Assembly (NCBI GenBank): GCA_963751795.1
Contig: CAVVVI010000004.1
Location: forward strand, 620,001 to 684,000
Source of the DNA: BOG-908 sp963751795
GTDB taxonomy: Bacteria > Pseudomonadota > Alphaproteobacteria > Acetobacterales > Acetobacteraceae
Direction of reading: 5' to 3'
Length of the DNA stretch: 64,000 bases
A model generated the notes under the pieces. That model ran no database searches and was not told the DNA's origin. It saw only the letters and a program-made list of their open reading frames with translations. Positions 16,197 through 24,950 of the stretch are shown one piece after another (within the stretch, counting starts at the first letter, position 1; the number at the start of each line of letters is the position of its first letter). Position numbers and translations under genes: made by a program.

Positions 16197-17222
16197 GGCA
16201 GCCTGCAGCCTCGCCCAGGTTTGCCGCAGCGCATCGTCCACCTGATCCGGCGTGATCGCGCGCAGGCAGCGCAGGTTGAACGGGCAGGGCTCGCGCAGCC
16301 AGCACGGGGCGCATGGGACCGGGGTGTAGAGCTCGGTATTGCCCTCGTAATGGGCGTTGGACGGGTGTTCGTAACCGCCGATGATGACGACGGACGGTGT
16401 GCCCACGGCGGCGGCGACGTGCATGGGGCCGGAGACCGGGCCCACATGGATGTCGGCCGCGGCAATCAGCGCCACCAGCTCGGCGATGCTGGTCTCGCCG
16501 CGCAGGTCCAGCGTGTGCGGCGCTTGGGCGGATTGTGCCGCCTGGGCGTCGGGCAGGCCGATCTCGATGACGCTGCCCCAGCCTGCGACGTTGGCGAGCA
16601 GGCTGTTCCAGTCGGCGTCGGGCCAATCCTTGTTGGGGGTGAAGCGGCTGGCGCGGCGGAGCGCCACCACCCAGGGGCGGGGCAGGTGCGCCCAGGATTG
16701 GCGGTAGCGCTCGATCAGGGCCGGATCGGTCACGCAATCCGGCCGCACATCCGTCACGTTCACGCCCATGCGGTCGCCCAGCAGGCGGGCCAGGTGGACG
16801 GGCGAGGGGACCAGATTGAGATAATCGACGTAGATGTTGCCGGCCGGCCGGTCGGCGAAGGGCAGCACCGCGTCGATATAGGGCAGGCCGCGCACGAGAT
16901 CGGGCACGTCGGTGTAGAACGACAGGCGGGTGGCGGGGTTGGCGGCCTTGATGGCGCGCAGCCCGGGCGTGCAGAGGATGACGTCGCCGATGCCCGAGCC
17001 GCGGGCGATGTGCACCGCGGGCGCGCGGGCCGGGCTGGCGAGGGGGTTGGGGTAGAGCAGGCGCCGGGCAAGAGGGCCCGACCGGGCCAGCAGGCGGCGG
17101 CGCAGATGCAGCGCGGGTGCCGCCACGCGCAGGCTGGCGATCGCGCTTGCCAGCCTGGCGGCAGCGCTGCGCATGGCCCGGGGCCGGTCTTCCGCGGTGG
17201 TGGCGTCAAAGCCCTCAGCCAC
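16188..17222 (-). CDS. glycosyltransferase family 9 (heptosyltransferase-like)
   Basis: A protein of up to 344 residues with the GT9 fold: the N-domain sugar-acceptor loop 'HIARGSGIGDVILCTPGLRAIK', 'WVVALRRASRFTPNKDWP', and the nucleotide-sugar domain motif 'ADIHVGPVSGPMHVAAAVGTPSVVIIGGYE'. Classical GT9 members add heptose to LPS core, but many act on other surface glycans. Four cysteines sit in a C-terminal loop 'VPCAPCWLREPCPFNLRC', common in this subgroup. The start is uncertain between GTG at 17222 and ATG at 17174; the upstream 16 residues are not conserved-looking. Confidence 0.88.
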   Translation of the reverse strand: MAEGFDATTAEDRPRAMRSAAARLASAIASLRVAAPALHLRRRLLARSGPLARRLLYPNPLASPARAPAVHIARGSGIGDVILCTPGLRAIKAANPATRLSFYTDVPDLVRGLPYIDAVLPFADRPAGNIYVDYLNLVPSPVHLARLLGDRMGVNVTDVRPDCVTDPALIERYRQSWAHLPRPWVVALRRASRFTPNKDWPDADWNSLLANVAGWGSVIEIGLPDAQAAQSAQAPHTLDLRGETSIAELVALIAAADIHVGPVSGPMHVAAAVGTPSVVIIGGYEHPSNAHYEGNTELYTPVPCAPCWLREPCPFNLRCLRAITPDQVDDALRQTWARLQAASG

Positions 17223-17293
17223 GCGGTGGGCTGCCTGATGCGAGTGGTGCCATCGCGCCCTCGATAGCAGTTGTGCGGTGCGAAGTCTTGGGC

Positions 17294-17315
17294 CCGACCC
17301 TTGGCCAGGGGTCGG
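17294..17315 (-). terminator. 7-bp hairpin downstream of the Sel1-repeat gene
   Basis: CCGACCC (17294-17300) and GGGTCGG (17309-17315) form a stem with an eight-base loop, 43 bases after the stop of the leftward Sel1-like gene and before the GT9 start. No T-run follows, so it is only a candidate terminator. Confidence 0.35.
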
Positions 17316-17357
17316 CTGACGCGCACGTGAGCCGGGGCCGGTCGCGATGGTGCCCCG

Positions 17358-18098
17358 TCAACTGATGGAGAACGCAGCCCACCCGGAAGGTGCGTAGCGG
17401 CCGAGTGACGGGCAGAGCGTGAAGACCCGCCATGCGTAGTGGCCCGGTTTGAGCGACGGCACCCGGGTTGCGGAGATTTCCGTGGTGGTGGTGAACACCG
17501 GCGTCGGCGGCCCGGCCGTCACCTGCATCACCTGGACGAAGAACCGGGCCGGGGCCGGGGCGGCCGAGGCTGTCCAGACCAGGGCCAGGCCGCTGTCGGG
17601 GGCTGGCAGGGCCATATCCTGCCAGGGGTAACGCAGGGTTGGTGGCTCGAGCGGCGGCGGCGGGTCCTCGGGCGGCGGTTCGGGGTGGTCGCCGGCGGCG
17701 ATGCCGCCCACGGCCGCCTGGAGGAACCACAGCCGCGCCAGGCCCGCATTGCGCGGCACGCCGTCTCCGGCGGTGTAGAGCTGCGCCAGGTCGAACGCCG
17801 CGCGGGCGTCGCCGCCGGCAGCGGCCGCAGCATACCAGGTGGCCGCCTGCGCCGGATCGTGCGGCGCCCCGCGCCCGCTGTCGTAGAGAACGGCGAGGTC
17901 GCGCTGGGCCTCGGCCAACCCGGCTTCGGCAGCGCGCCGATACAGGGTGAGGGCGCGGGCGGCATCGCCGGCATGGTCGGCGACGCTCGCCTGGGTGAGC
18001 AGGTCGTGCGGGTCGGGGCGGTCGGCGGCGGCCAGAAGCAGCAGAAGAACGCGGGCGACGGACAAGGCGGCGAACGGGCGATGCGGGCCGGATGTCAT
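17358..18098 (-). CDS. Sel1/TPR-like repeat protein of the polysaccharide cluster
   Basis: A 246-residue exported protein: hydrophobic N terminus ('LSVARVLLLLLAAA'), then Sel1-type repeats from about residue 30 to 130 ('GDAARALTLYRRAAEAGLAE', 'AQRDLAVLYDSGRGAPHDP', 'DLAQLYTAGDGVPRNA'), a proline-rich linker and a C-terminal beta-rich segment with an aromatic ending ('SGWAAFSIS'). Sel1 repeats are protein-interaction solenoids, often in cell-envelope scaffolds. The ATG overlaps the stop of the preceding membrane protein by four bases (ATGA), so the two are co-translated and may interact in the periplasm. Confidence 0.8.
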   Translation of the reverse strand: MTSGPHRPFAALSVARVLLLLLAAADRPDPHDLLTQASVADHAGDAARALTLYRRAAEAGLAEAQRDLAVLYDSGRGAPHDPAQAATWYAAAAAGGDARAAFDLAQLYTAGDGVPRNAGLARLWFLQAAVGGIAAGDHPEPPPEDPPPPLEPPTLRYPWQDMALPAPDSGLALVWTASAAPAPARFFVQVMQVTAGPPTPVFTTTTEISATRVPSLKPGHYAWRVFTLCPSLGRYAPSGWAAFSIS

Positions 18099-19120
18099 GG
18101 CAGCTGGATCTCGATGGCGCCGGGGCTGCGCGAGGGCAGGCCTGCCGGCAGCAGCACCAGCGAGGGCTGCAGCAGCACGCCGTTCAGCCGGGGCCAGTGC
18201 ACGCCCGCCAGGGTTCTGGCGACGGCATCGGCGAGCGATTTGTCGTCGCTGTAGAAGAATGAGACTGCGCGCCGGGGTGGTGGCGCGTGCACCGGCCGGG
18301 CGCGGATGTCGGTGTAGCCGGCACGGTGCAACGCCTCGGCAACCGGGCGGAGCTGCGTGAGAACGCTGGGACGGCTGGCGGGGTAGAGCAGCAGGATCGA
18401 GGCAGGTGCGGCCTGGGGCAGCGCGGCTTGCGGCTGCAGGTTGGGTGCGCCGCCGGATGGTGGCGCCGGCGGTGCCGCGACCGCCACCGGCGGCGGCAAG
18501 GGCGCCAGGACGGGCGGGGGCCGCGCAGGGCCGGGCTGGCTGCTGGCGGGTGGCGGGGCGGTTCGCGGTGGCGCCGGTTGGGCCTGCGATGCCGGGGGCT
18601 GGGCCGCCTGGGATTGGAGCTTCTCGGGCGAAGGCGGCTGATCCTGAGACTGAGCCGGCGGGGGCGGGGCGGCGGCGGGCGACTGCAAGGGCAGGATGGC
18701 GGCCGTGCGTGGCTCCGGCGCCGGTGTGTGCGGCTGCAGCACGATCAAGACGAGGCCGATCGCCAGGGCGGCCGCGGTGATCGCCAGCAGCAGGTGCCGC
18801 GGGGCGATGCGGGGCCGGCCCGCCGGCAGGCTGTCCACCGCGATGGGTGTCAGGGGGGTCGCCTGCGCGGCCAGGGCGCGGCGCACCAGGGCAGCGTCGA
18901 TGCGGGGCGCGTCCTCGGTGGAAGCGAGGAAGAGCGTGGCGGCCAGCGTGGTGCGCAGGCGGCGGCCCGAGCCGCGCGCATCGGCGACCAGGGCGGCGAC
19001 GGCGCCGGGATCCAGCAGGTCCGGCGGGTGGTCGAGGGCGACCAGGCGGCGGGCGATCAGCGCCTCGGCGGCTGCCGCGTCGAGCCTGGCGCCGCTGGCC
19101 GGGGCTTGGATGCCGGACAA
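18095..19120 (-). CDS. single-span proline-rich membrane protein with AAA-lid-like N terminus
   Basis: I do not recognise a named family for the whole 341-residue protein. Residues about 12-88 resemble the C-terminal helical lid of ExeA/GspA-type AAA ATPases ('EALIARRLVALDHPPDLLDP' through 'IDAALVRRALAAQ'), but no Walker A or B motif is present. A transmembrane helix follows ('LLLAITAAALAIGLVLIVLQ', about 108-129), then about 100 residues of Pro/Ala/Gln linker and a C-terminal globular part of about 100 residues. Topology would place the lid in the cytoplasm and the rest in the periplasm. It sits six bases after the Wzy-like gene and overlaps the Sel1 gene. A role in coupling polysaccharide synthesis to export is an inference. 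Confidence 0.7.
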   Translation of the reverse strand: MSGIQAPASGARLDAAAAEALIARRLVALDHPPDLLDPGAVAALVADARGSGRRLRTTLAATLFLASTEDAPRIDAALVRRALAAQATPLTPIAVDSLPAGRPRIAPRHLLLAITAAALAIGLVLIVLQPHTPAPEPRTAAILPLQSPAAAPPPPAQSQDQPPSPEKLQSQAAQPPASQAQPAPPRTAPPPASSQPGPARPPPVLAPLPPPVAVAAPPAPPSGGAPNLQPQAALPQAAPASILLLYPASRPSVLTQLRPVAEALHRAGYTDIRARPVHAPPPRRAVSFFYSDDKSLADAVARTLAGVHWPRLNGVLLQPSLVLLPAGLPSRSPGAIEIQLP

Positions 19121-19126
19121 TGCGCG

Positions 19127-20425
19127 TCAGGCTTGCGCCGCGCCGGCGGGCGGCGGGGTGGGGGCCAGCCGCGCCGTGGCGAGCAGCAGCAGGACGGGAA
19201 ACAGCACCGGCGGAAACTGCTGGTAGCCGCCGGTGAACAGGAACAGCAGCATGCAGGGCACGAACAGGGCGCCCTGCAAGGCGGTGCGGCTGTTGCGCCA
19301 GAACAGCGCCAGGTAGGCCAGCAGCAGCGGCAGGCCGAATTCGAGGAACACCTTGACCGGCGTATTCACGTCGAACGCATAAGGCAGGCTGAGCTTCTCG
19401 CTGACCCCGGCGCCGATGCCGGCGAGCAGGGCGCTGGGCGCGCGGGCCAGCACGTCGTCCATCAGCCAGAACGGTGTGACGAAGCGCATGTGGCCGCTGG
19501 TGCCGGGCTGCGAGACCTCGCCCAGCCGCGCCGAGAGCGCTGCCGCGAAATCGGGCGCCAGCAGCGCCATGGCGGCCGCCGCGATGCCAATGGCGCAGAG
19601 CGAGACCAGGGCCACGGTGAGGAAGCGCGGGCCCAGGCGCAGACCGGCGAACAGGAAGAAGCTGGCCAGCACGATCCACCCGGTGCCGGAGAATGAGAGC
19701 AGCAGGCCGGCGATGAACAGGCCGAGATTGAGCGGGCGGCGGGTGGTCAGGATTTCGATCATCAGGCCCACGGCCATGAACTGCGAGAACACCGACGGCT
19801 CGATGAGGAACAGGCCGTTGGATTTCAGCACGTCGCCGATGCCCACCGGGATTTCCAGGTTGTAGCCCTGCTCGAGCAGCAGGGGGGCGGGCACGAGGCC
19901 GGTGAAGGCGAACAGGCGCAGGCCCACGAACTGGGCGGCGAACTGGCCGATGCCGAGGATGGCCACCAGCGTCAGCGGGCGGTTGATGCGGGCATAGAAC
20001 GCGCTTTCATCCACCGGGACGGCGAAGCCCAGCGTGGCAAACGCGGTGATGCCGAGGAAGTGGAGCAGCGAGTTGGTGCTGGGCGAGGCATCGAACGGGT
20101 TGGGCGTCATGGCATGCCAGGCAGCGCCGAGCAAAGCGAGTGCGACGACGCCGAGATAGAGGGCGGTGCGGCCCGGATGCAGGATGAGGGTGCCGCGCGA
20201 CAGGCCCCAGGCGCCCAAGGCAAGCCCGATCGGCCCGACGATGCTGAGCGGCTGGCCGCCGGCCGGCACGCCGAAGCGTTGCAGGAACAGGCACACGCAT
20301 AGCAATACGGTTGTGAAACGCAACGCATCGGCCTGCGTTCGCACGACGACGGCACGGCCAGCATCGGGGTGCGGCTTGGCGGGCGGGGACGGGGAAGTGC
20401 TCAGAGTTATGGCGGAATTCAACAC
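19127..20425 (-). CDS. O-antigen/exopolysaccharide polymerase-like membrane protein
   Basis: An about 432-residue protein with ten or more hydrophobic segments and a large soluble loop near 'LSARLGEVSQPGTSGHMRFV', the organisation of Wzy/O-antigen-ligase proteins. It would polymerise lipid-linked repeat units in the periplasm. No ATG is available before the first membrane span; GTG at 20425 or 20344 is the likely start, and the upstream choice overlaps the divergent gene at 20409. It heads a leftward three-gene unit with the lid-like protein and the Sel1 protein. Confidence 0.75.
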   Translation of the reverse strand: MLNSAITLSTSPSPPAKPHPDAGRAVVVRTQADALRFTTVLLCVCLFLQRFGVPAGGQPLSIVGPIGLALGAWGLSRGTLILHPGRTALYLGVVALALLGAAWHAMTPNPFDASPSTNSLLHFLGITAFATLGFAVPVDESAFYARINRPLTLVAILGIGQFAAQFVGLRLFAFTGLVPAPLLLEQGYNLEIPVGIGDVLKSNGLFLIEPSVFSQFMAVGLMIEILTTRRPLNLGLFIAGLLLSFSGTGWIVLASFFLFAGLRLGPRFLTVALVSLCAIGIAAAAMALLAPDFAAALSARLGEVSQPGTSGHMRFVTPFWLMDDVLARAPSALLAGIGAGVSEKLSLPYAFDVNTPVKVFLEFGLPLLLAYLALFWRNSRTALQGALFVPCMLLFLFTGGYQQFPPVLFPVLLLLATARLAPTPPPAGAAQA

Positions 20426-21842
20426 GGGCGATCTCTTGTGCGTGGCGTCGCCATGCAAGGGTGCGGCTGCCGGCCCTAACTGTGCGGGCGCGCGTTCGTT
20501 CCGGAGGCAGGTGGGCCCGGCCGGTCTGGCGGCGACGGCTGCGCTGTGGCTGGCCGGCAGCCATCCTGCGTCCGCCCAGGTGATCGGCCAATACCTGGAC
20601 GCCGCCGTGCCGGGCTACGACACCACGGCGGGCGTGACCGTGGCTACGCGCCAGCATCCGGAATACGAGGCGAGCGGCGTGCGCCTGGGCACGTTCCTGT
20701 TTACGCCGGTACTGAGCGAGAGCGTGGGCTATGACGACAACGTCACCGGCACCAGCCGCGCGCGCGGTTCCGCGCTGATCGAGACGAATGCCAGCGTAGG
20801 TGCGGCGGGCGGCTGGTCGGACACGCGGTTCGGCGGCGCGTTGACGGTGGACGATTTCGAATACCCGCAGCAATCCAACCAAAGCTACACCAACTGGACC
20901 GCCGCGCTGGGGGCCAGCCATGATTTCGGGCGCGACACGTTGAGCATCGGCGCCACCCACCTCAACCTCAACCAGACGCCGCGCGACCTGGACGTGCCGG
21001 GGCTGGACCAGACGATCGCCTATCGTGTGGAAGACGTGCGCGCGTATTACCATGCAGATCTGGGCCGCATCTTCATCCAGCCCGGCATCGACGTTTCGTA
21101 TTTCAACTTCGACAACGGGCGCGTGGGCGGGCGGGAATACCTGCAGAGCTACCGCGACCGGGTGACCATCTCGCCGGAGATCATCGGCAGCTACGAATTC
21201 GCCACGCGCCGCCGCGTGGTGGTGGTGCTGCGCGACACGCAATCCGATTTCGACCGCTCGCCGCCAGGCCAGCCCCGGCAGAACTTCAACGATGCGTCGG
21301 TGCTGGGCGGCGTGGCCTATGATGCCGATGGCGCCATCGGTTTCCGCCTGCTGGCCGGCTACGAGGAGCGCAGCTTTGCCGCGCGTTCGGCCTATCGGAT
21401 GATCCAGGCGCCTATAGTGGAAGGCGCGGTCACGTGGACGCCCACGGGGCTGACCACGGTAACCGGTTCGGCGGCGCGCTACATCGAAGATTCGGCGGCC
21501 GAGGCGACGGTCGGTTTCACGGAAACCGCGCTGAAGCTGCAGGTGGATCACGAATACCTGCGCAACGTCATCCTCAGCCTGCACGGCGCTTTCTTCATCG
21601 ACGATTACGCGTCGTCGCGCACCAGCAGCAGCGGCAGCCAGAACTATTTCACCGGCGGCGCCGGGGCTTCGTGGTCGTTGAACCGCAACGTGCGGCTGGC
21701 TGCCGATTACACCTATTCGACGCGCAGCGGCAGCAACGCAGTCGGCCAGAACGTGCAGCAGCCGCTGAACCTCAATGGCGAGATCTTCGGCGGCAGCTAC
21801 TCGGAAAACACGTTCCGGCTGACGCTGCGCCTGGCCCTCTGA
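20409..21842 (+). CDS. outer-membrane beta-barrel protein of a polysaccharide cluster
   Basis: A 477-residue protein with a long signal segment ('AGLAATAALWLAGSHPASAQ', cleavage near residue 57) followed by alternating amphipathic strands ending in aromatic/hydrophobic residues ('YSENTFRLTLRLAL'), typical of the outer-membrane beta-barrel family (PF10082 type) found next to Wza-like genes in exopolysaccharide clusters. Motifs such as 'LFTPVLSESVGYDDNVTGTS' at the barrel start are characteristic. It is followed after 26 bases by the export lipoprotein, suggesting a joint role in polymer secretion. The 5' end overlaps the possible start of the divergent Wzy-like gene. Confidence 0.85.
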   Translation: MAEFNTGDLLCVASPCKGAAAGPNCAGARSFRRQVGPAGLAATAALWLAGSHPASAQVIGQYLDAAVPGYDTTAGVTVATRQHPEYEASGVRLGTFLFTPVLSESVGYDDNVTGTSRARGSALIETNASVGAAGGWSDTRFGGALTVDDFEYPQQSNQSYTNWTAALGASHDFGRDTLSIGATHLNLNQTPRDLDVPGLDQTIAYRVEDVRAYYHADLGRIFIQPGIDVSYFNFDNGRVGGREYLQSYRDRVTISPEIIGSYEFATRRRVVVVLRDTQSDFDRSPPGQPRQNFNDASVLGGVAYDADGAIGFRLLAGYEERSFAARSAYRMIQAPIVEGAVTWTPTGLTTVTGSAARYIEDSAAEATVGFTETALKLQVDHEYLRNVILSLHGAFFIDDYASSRTSSSGSQNYFTGGAGASWSLNRNVRLAADYTYSTRSGSNAVGQNVQQPLNLNGEIFGGSYSENTFRLTLRLAL

Positions 21843-21868
21843 CCCCCATCGCCCGCAGGAGTTCGACC

Positions 21869-22441
21869 ATGACAACACGCGCCTTCATTCTTCGCCTGGT
21901 TACCGGTTGCGCGCTGGCCGGCGGCGTTGCGGCCTGCACGCCGGGCGAGAACCTGCAGCCGCTGAGCGACTACACGCCCGGCGCCTACCGGCTGGGGGGT
22001 GGCGATCAGGTGCGAGTGATCACCTTCGGCTCGGACCAGCTGAGCGGCACCTTCCATGTGGACGATCAGGGCAGCGTGGCGATGCCGCTGGTGGGCAACA
22101 TCCAGGCCGGCGGGCTGACATCGACCCAGTTTGCCGAGAAGCTGCAGGAGACGCTCGAGCAGCAGAAATTCCTCAAGGAGCCGAAAGTCTCGGTCGAGAT
22201 CCTGGCCTACCGGCCGATCTTCGTTCTGGGCGAGGTGGCCAAGCCGGGACAGTACAATTACTCGCCGGGCATGACGATGCTGACGGCCGTTGCCGTGGCG
22301 GGCGGGTTCACCTACCGCGCCGTGGAGGATTACGCCTCCGACGTGCGGACGGTGGGCGGGCCGGCGCGTGAAGGCAAGATCACGCCGCACTCGTTCCTGG
22401 CGCCCGGCGACGTGGTGAAGGTGTATGAACGCCATTTCTGA
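21869..22441 (+). CDS. Wza-like polysaccharide export lipoprotein
   Basis: A 190-residue lipoprotein (lipobox 'GGVAAC', Cys at about residue 24) of the polysaccharide biosynthesis/export family: 'PGAYRLGGGDQVRVITFG' and 'SGTFHVDDQGSVAMPLVGNI' make the export domain, and 'RPIFVLGEVAKPGQYNYSPG' to 'TAVAVAGGFTYRA' the SLBB-type domain. Such proteins form the outer-membrane/periplasmic channel for capsule or exopolysaccharide. It is short: one SLBB-like domain and no C-terminal membrane helix, like GumB-type proteins, which may use the neighbouring barrel. AGGAG lies seven bases before the ATG. Confidence 0.92.
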   Translation: MTTRAFILRLVTGCALAGGVAACTPGENLQPLSDYTPGAYRLGGGDQVRVITFGSDQLSGTFHVDDQGSVAMPLVGNIQAGGLTSTQFAEKLQETLEQQKFLKEPKVSVEILAYRPIFVLGEVAKPGQYNYSPGMTMLTAVAVAGGFTYRAVEDYASDVRTVGGPAREGKITPHSFLAPGDVVKVYERHF

Positions 22442-22462
22442 GCGGGCGGCATAGGGGCTGCA

Positions 22463-23350
22463 ATGAACGCGGCTGGGCCTGCGCTGTCGCGCCGCGCAAT
22501 GCTGGCCGCGCTGGCGGTGGCGCCGTTCGGTGGCCCCGGCCAGATCGAGGTTCTGGCCGATTACCGGTTCGGCACGGGGCGTGCCGACGCCACGGTGCGC
22601 AACATGGCCGAGCTGCGGCGCGCTTTCCGGTTCCGCTACATCTACGATGGCGGGCGGCTGGACGGGCTGGATTCCTACTGGTCCAAGCACCGCGACTATC
22701 CGGAGGGCGATCCGCGCTCGCTGCACGTATTCGGGGCGGATCATCTGGCGCTGAAGGCGCGCGTGCCTGCGGGCGGCGGGTTGCGGCCGGGCGGCATCGA
22801 ATCCGGCATGTTGCGCTGCCTGTTCCCCGTGGTGCCGGGCATGATCGTGGAGATGCGGGCCAAGCTGCCGCGCGGCCTGGGAACCTGGCCTGCCTTCTGG
22901 CTCAACCCCGGGGTGGAGTATGCCGACGGCCATTTCTCGGCCACGCCCTGGCCGCCCGAGATCGACATCTTCGAGTTCTTCGACTGGCAAGGCCGCGAGC
23001 GGCCGCGGATCATGACGGCGCATCTGCAGGATGCCGGGCGGCCGCAGGATTTCGGCAATCCGCAGGTGCTGATGACGAAGTTTGCCGGTGGCGAGTACGA
23101 TCCCGGCATCGATTTTTCGGCCGGCTACCATGTGTTCGCCCTGGATTGGCAGGAGGGCAAGCCGACCTGGCTGCTGGACGGGCAGGTGATCCAGCAGAGC
23201 ACCTATGCCTGGCGGGCGCCGCCGGCGCATGTGCTGATCACCAACCAGATCGGCATGGCGCTGAAGGGCACGGACATGACGGGCATGCGCGACGAGGGCG
23301 ACGGCTGGGATTACTGCGTGGACTACCTGCGGATCATGCGCCGGCGCTAG
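22463..23350 (+). CDS. glycoside hydrolase family 16 protein
   Basis: A 295-residue secreted enzyme with an N-terminal signal-like stretch ('RRAMLAALAVAPFGGPG') and the GH16 catalytic signature 'PPEIDIFEFF' (E-I-D-I-F-E: nucleophile and acid/base glutamates flanking the aspartate). 'GTWPAFWLNPG' and 'FALDWQEGKPTWLLDGQ' are further GH16 landmarks. GH16 enzymes cut beta-1,3/1,4-glucans or galactans; in polysaccharide clusters they commonly trim or release the nascent polymer. It follows the export lipoprotein by 21 bases, so it probably belongs to the same operon. Confidence 0.9.
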   Translation: MNAAGPALSRRAMLAALAVAPFGGPGQIEVLADYRFGTGRADATVRNMAELRRAFRFRYIYDGGRLDGLDSYWSKHRDYPEGDPRSLHVFGADHLALKARVPAGGGLRPGGIESGMLRCLFPVVPGMIVEMRAKLPRGLGTWPAFWLNPGVEYADGHFSATPWPPEIDIFEFFDWQGRERPRIMTAHLQDAGRPQDFGNPQVLMTKFAGGEYDPGIDFSAGYHVFALDWQEGKPTWLLDGQVIQQSTYAWRAPPAHVLITNQIGMALKGTDMTGMRDEGDGWDYCVDYLRIMRRR

Positions 23351-23365
23351 GGCGGGATTGACGGC

Positions 23366-24886
23366 TTACGACGCCGCGCGCAGAGCCCGGCGGAGCGACC
23401 ATGCTTCGGCCAGCAGCAGCCGCCCGCTTGGCAGCACCAGCAGGGTGGCGATGCAGGACGCGTAGGACAGCGCCAGCGTGGCGGCCAGGAGCAGGGGCGT
23501 GGCGGCCGGCAGCAGCAGCATCGCCGCGCCAGCCGTGGTCAGGCCGGCGAGGATGGGCCAGGTGGCGCGCCCGATATCGGCCAGCCGCACCGGGCCATGC
23601 CGCGTGGCGCCCCACAGGGGTGCGCCGACGATGACCGGGGCGAACAGCGCATAGGCGCGCGCCACGCCGAGCGGGCCCCAATGCAGCCCGCACAGGATGG
23701 AGGCGATGAGCGCGCCGCCGCTGATCAGGCCGTAGCGGAGCTGGGCGCGCACGCGATCCTGGCTGACGAACAGCCAGTAGGCCGCCGCGCCGAAGGGCAC
23801 CAGGATGGTGGCCAGCGACAGTGTGCCGACGATGGGTGAAGCTTCGGCCCAGCGGGCGCCGAGCACCGCGGGCACCAGGGCGGCCGATTGCAGGCTGGCC
23901 CAGAGCAGGCCAGGGGCGGCGACCAGCAGCAGGCCCTGCAGCATCTGCCGGTGGGCGCGGGCGTATTGCGCGTCGCTGCCGGCCAGGCGGGAGAGGAGCG
24001 AGACCGCCACACGGTCGATCGGCAGGCTGAGCTGCCACCAGGGCACGATCACCAGCTTGTAGGCGCGGTCGTAAAGGCCGAGCGCCGCGGTGCCGTCGAG
24101 CCGGCCGATCAGCACGGTGGAGAGGTTCGTCTCCAGATAGGCGAGCAGGTTGAAGCCGGTCAGGTGGCCGCCGAAGCGCAGCAGGCTGCCCAGGCCGGCC
24201 TGCCGCCTTGGCCGGCTGGGGCGCCAGCCCGACAGAATCCAGGCGAGCACGAGGATGGTGGCCGAGTTGGCGGCCTGCATGAGGATGAGCGACCACGCGC
24301 CGCAGCCGCCCAGCGCGGCGGCCATGCCGGCGAGGAAGGCCGCGGCGGCGCAGGCGACGTCGATCGCGGCCAGGGCGGCGTAGCGCATGTGGCGGTTCAG
24401 CAGCGCGATCTGCTGGGCGGCGGCGCCGCTGAGCACGAGCATGGCCCCGGCGGCGGCCGTGATGCTGGCCAGGCGCGGCTCCTGGTAGAACCAGGCCACC
24501 AGCGGCGCGGCGGCGGCGAGCATGAGGGCCAGGCCGAGGCTGACGCCGAGATTGATCCAGAAGAGGGCCGTGAGCTCGCCCTGGCTGATGGCGGGGCGCT
24601 GGATCGTGGCCTGCGCCAGCCCGAGATCGTTGAACACCTGCACCAGCGCCAGAACCGGCGCCACCATGGCGACCAGGCCGAACTCCGATGGCGCGAGAAA
24701 GTGGGCGAGCACGATCTGCGCGCTGAATTGCAGAAGGAAGCGCGCCCCTTGGGAGCCGAAGGTGAGGGCCACGCCACGCACCGAGGCGCGTTGCAGGTCT
24801 GCGTGCGATACCGACGCTTCGAGTGGCGCAGGCGAGAGGGGATCGTGGCCCGGCTGCGGCGTGAGCGGCACCGAAGCCGTGTTCAT
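23366..24886 (-). CDS. polysaccharide flippase (MOP superfamily, WzxC-like)
   Basis: A 506-residue polytopic membrane protein: 'VRGVALTFGSQGARFLLQFS' followed by 'AQIVLAHFLAPSEFGLVAMV' and then 'FNDLGLAQATIQRPAISQGE' are characteristic of WzxC/TuaB-type lipid-linked oligosaccharide flippases, and 'ETNLSTVLIGRLDGTAALGL' is the usual central segment. The ATG at 24886 was chosen because the upstream frame lacks conservation. It converges on the GH16 gene with 15 bases between stops. This is the second flippase of the cluster, so two different glycans, or one glycan plus another exported substrate, are likely. Confidence 0.88.
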   Translation of the reverse strand: MNTASVPLTPQPGHDPLSPAPLEASVSHADLQRASVRGVALTFGSQGARFLLQFSAQIVLAHFLAPSEFGLVAMVAPVLALVQVFNDLGLAQATIQRPAISQGELTALFWINLGVSLGLALMLAAAAPLVAWFYQEPRLASITAAAGAMLVLSGAAAQQIALLNRHMRYAALAAIDVACAAAAFLAGMAAALGGCGAWSLILMQAANSATILVLAWILSGWRPSRPRRQAGLGSLLRFGGHLTGFNLLAYLETNLSTVLIGRLDGTAALGLYDRAYKLVIVPWWQLSLPIDRVAVSLLSRLAGSDAQYARAHRQMLQGLLLVAAPGLLWASLQSAALVPAVLGARWAEASPIVGTLSLATILVPFGAAAYWLFVSQDRVRAQLRYGLISGGALIASILCGLHWGPLGVARAYALFAPVIVGAPLWGATRHGPVRLADIGRATWPILAGLTTAGAAMLLLPAATPLLLAATLALSYASCIATLLVLPSGRLLLAEAWSLRRALRAAS

Positions 24887-24950
24887 TCCAAGATTGTCCC
24901 TGCGGGAAGCCCGGGCCCGCCCCGATGGCAGCGCGTGCGGTGGGGGCTGG

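Noticed and set aside
18099..19679. Upstream extension of the Sel1-repeat gene to a 773-residue protein
   Set aside because: The extension lies antiphase within the lid-like and Wzy-like genes and has shadow composition; an ATG at 18098 with ATGA overlap is the natural start.
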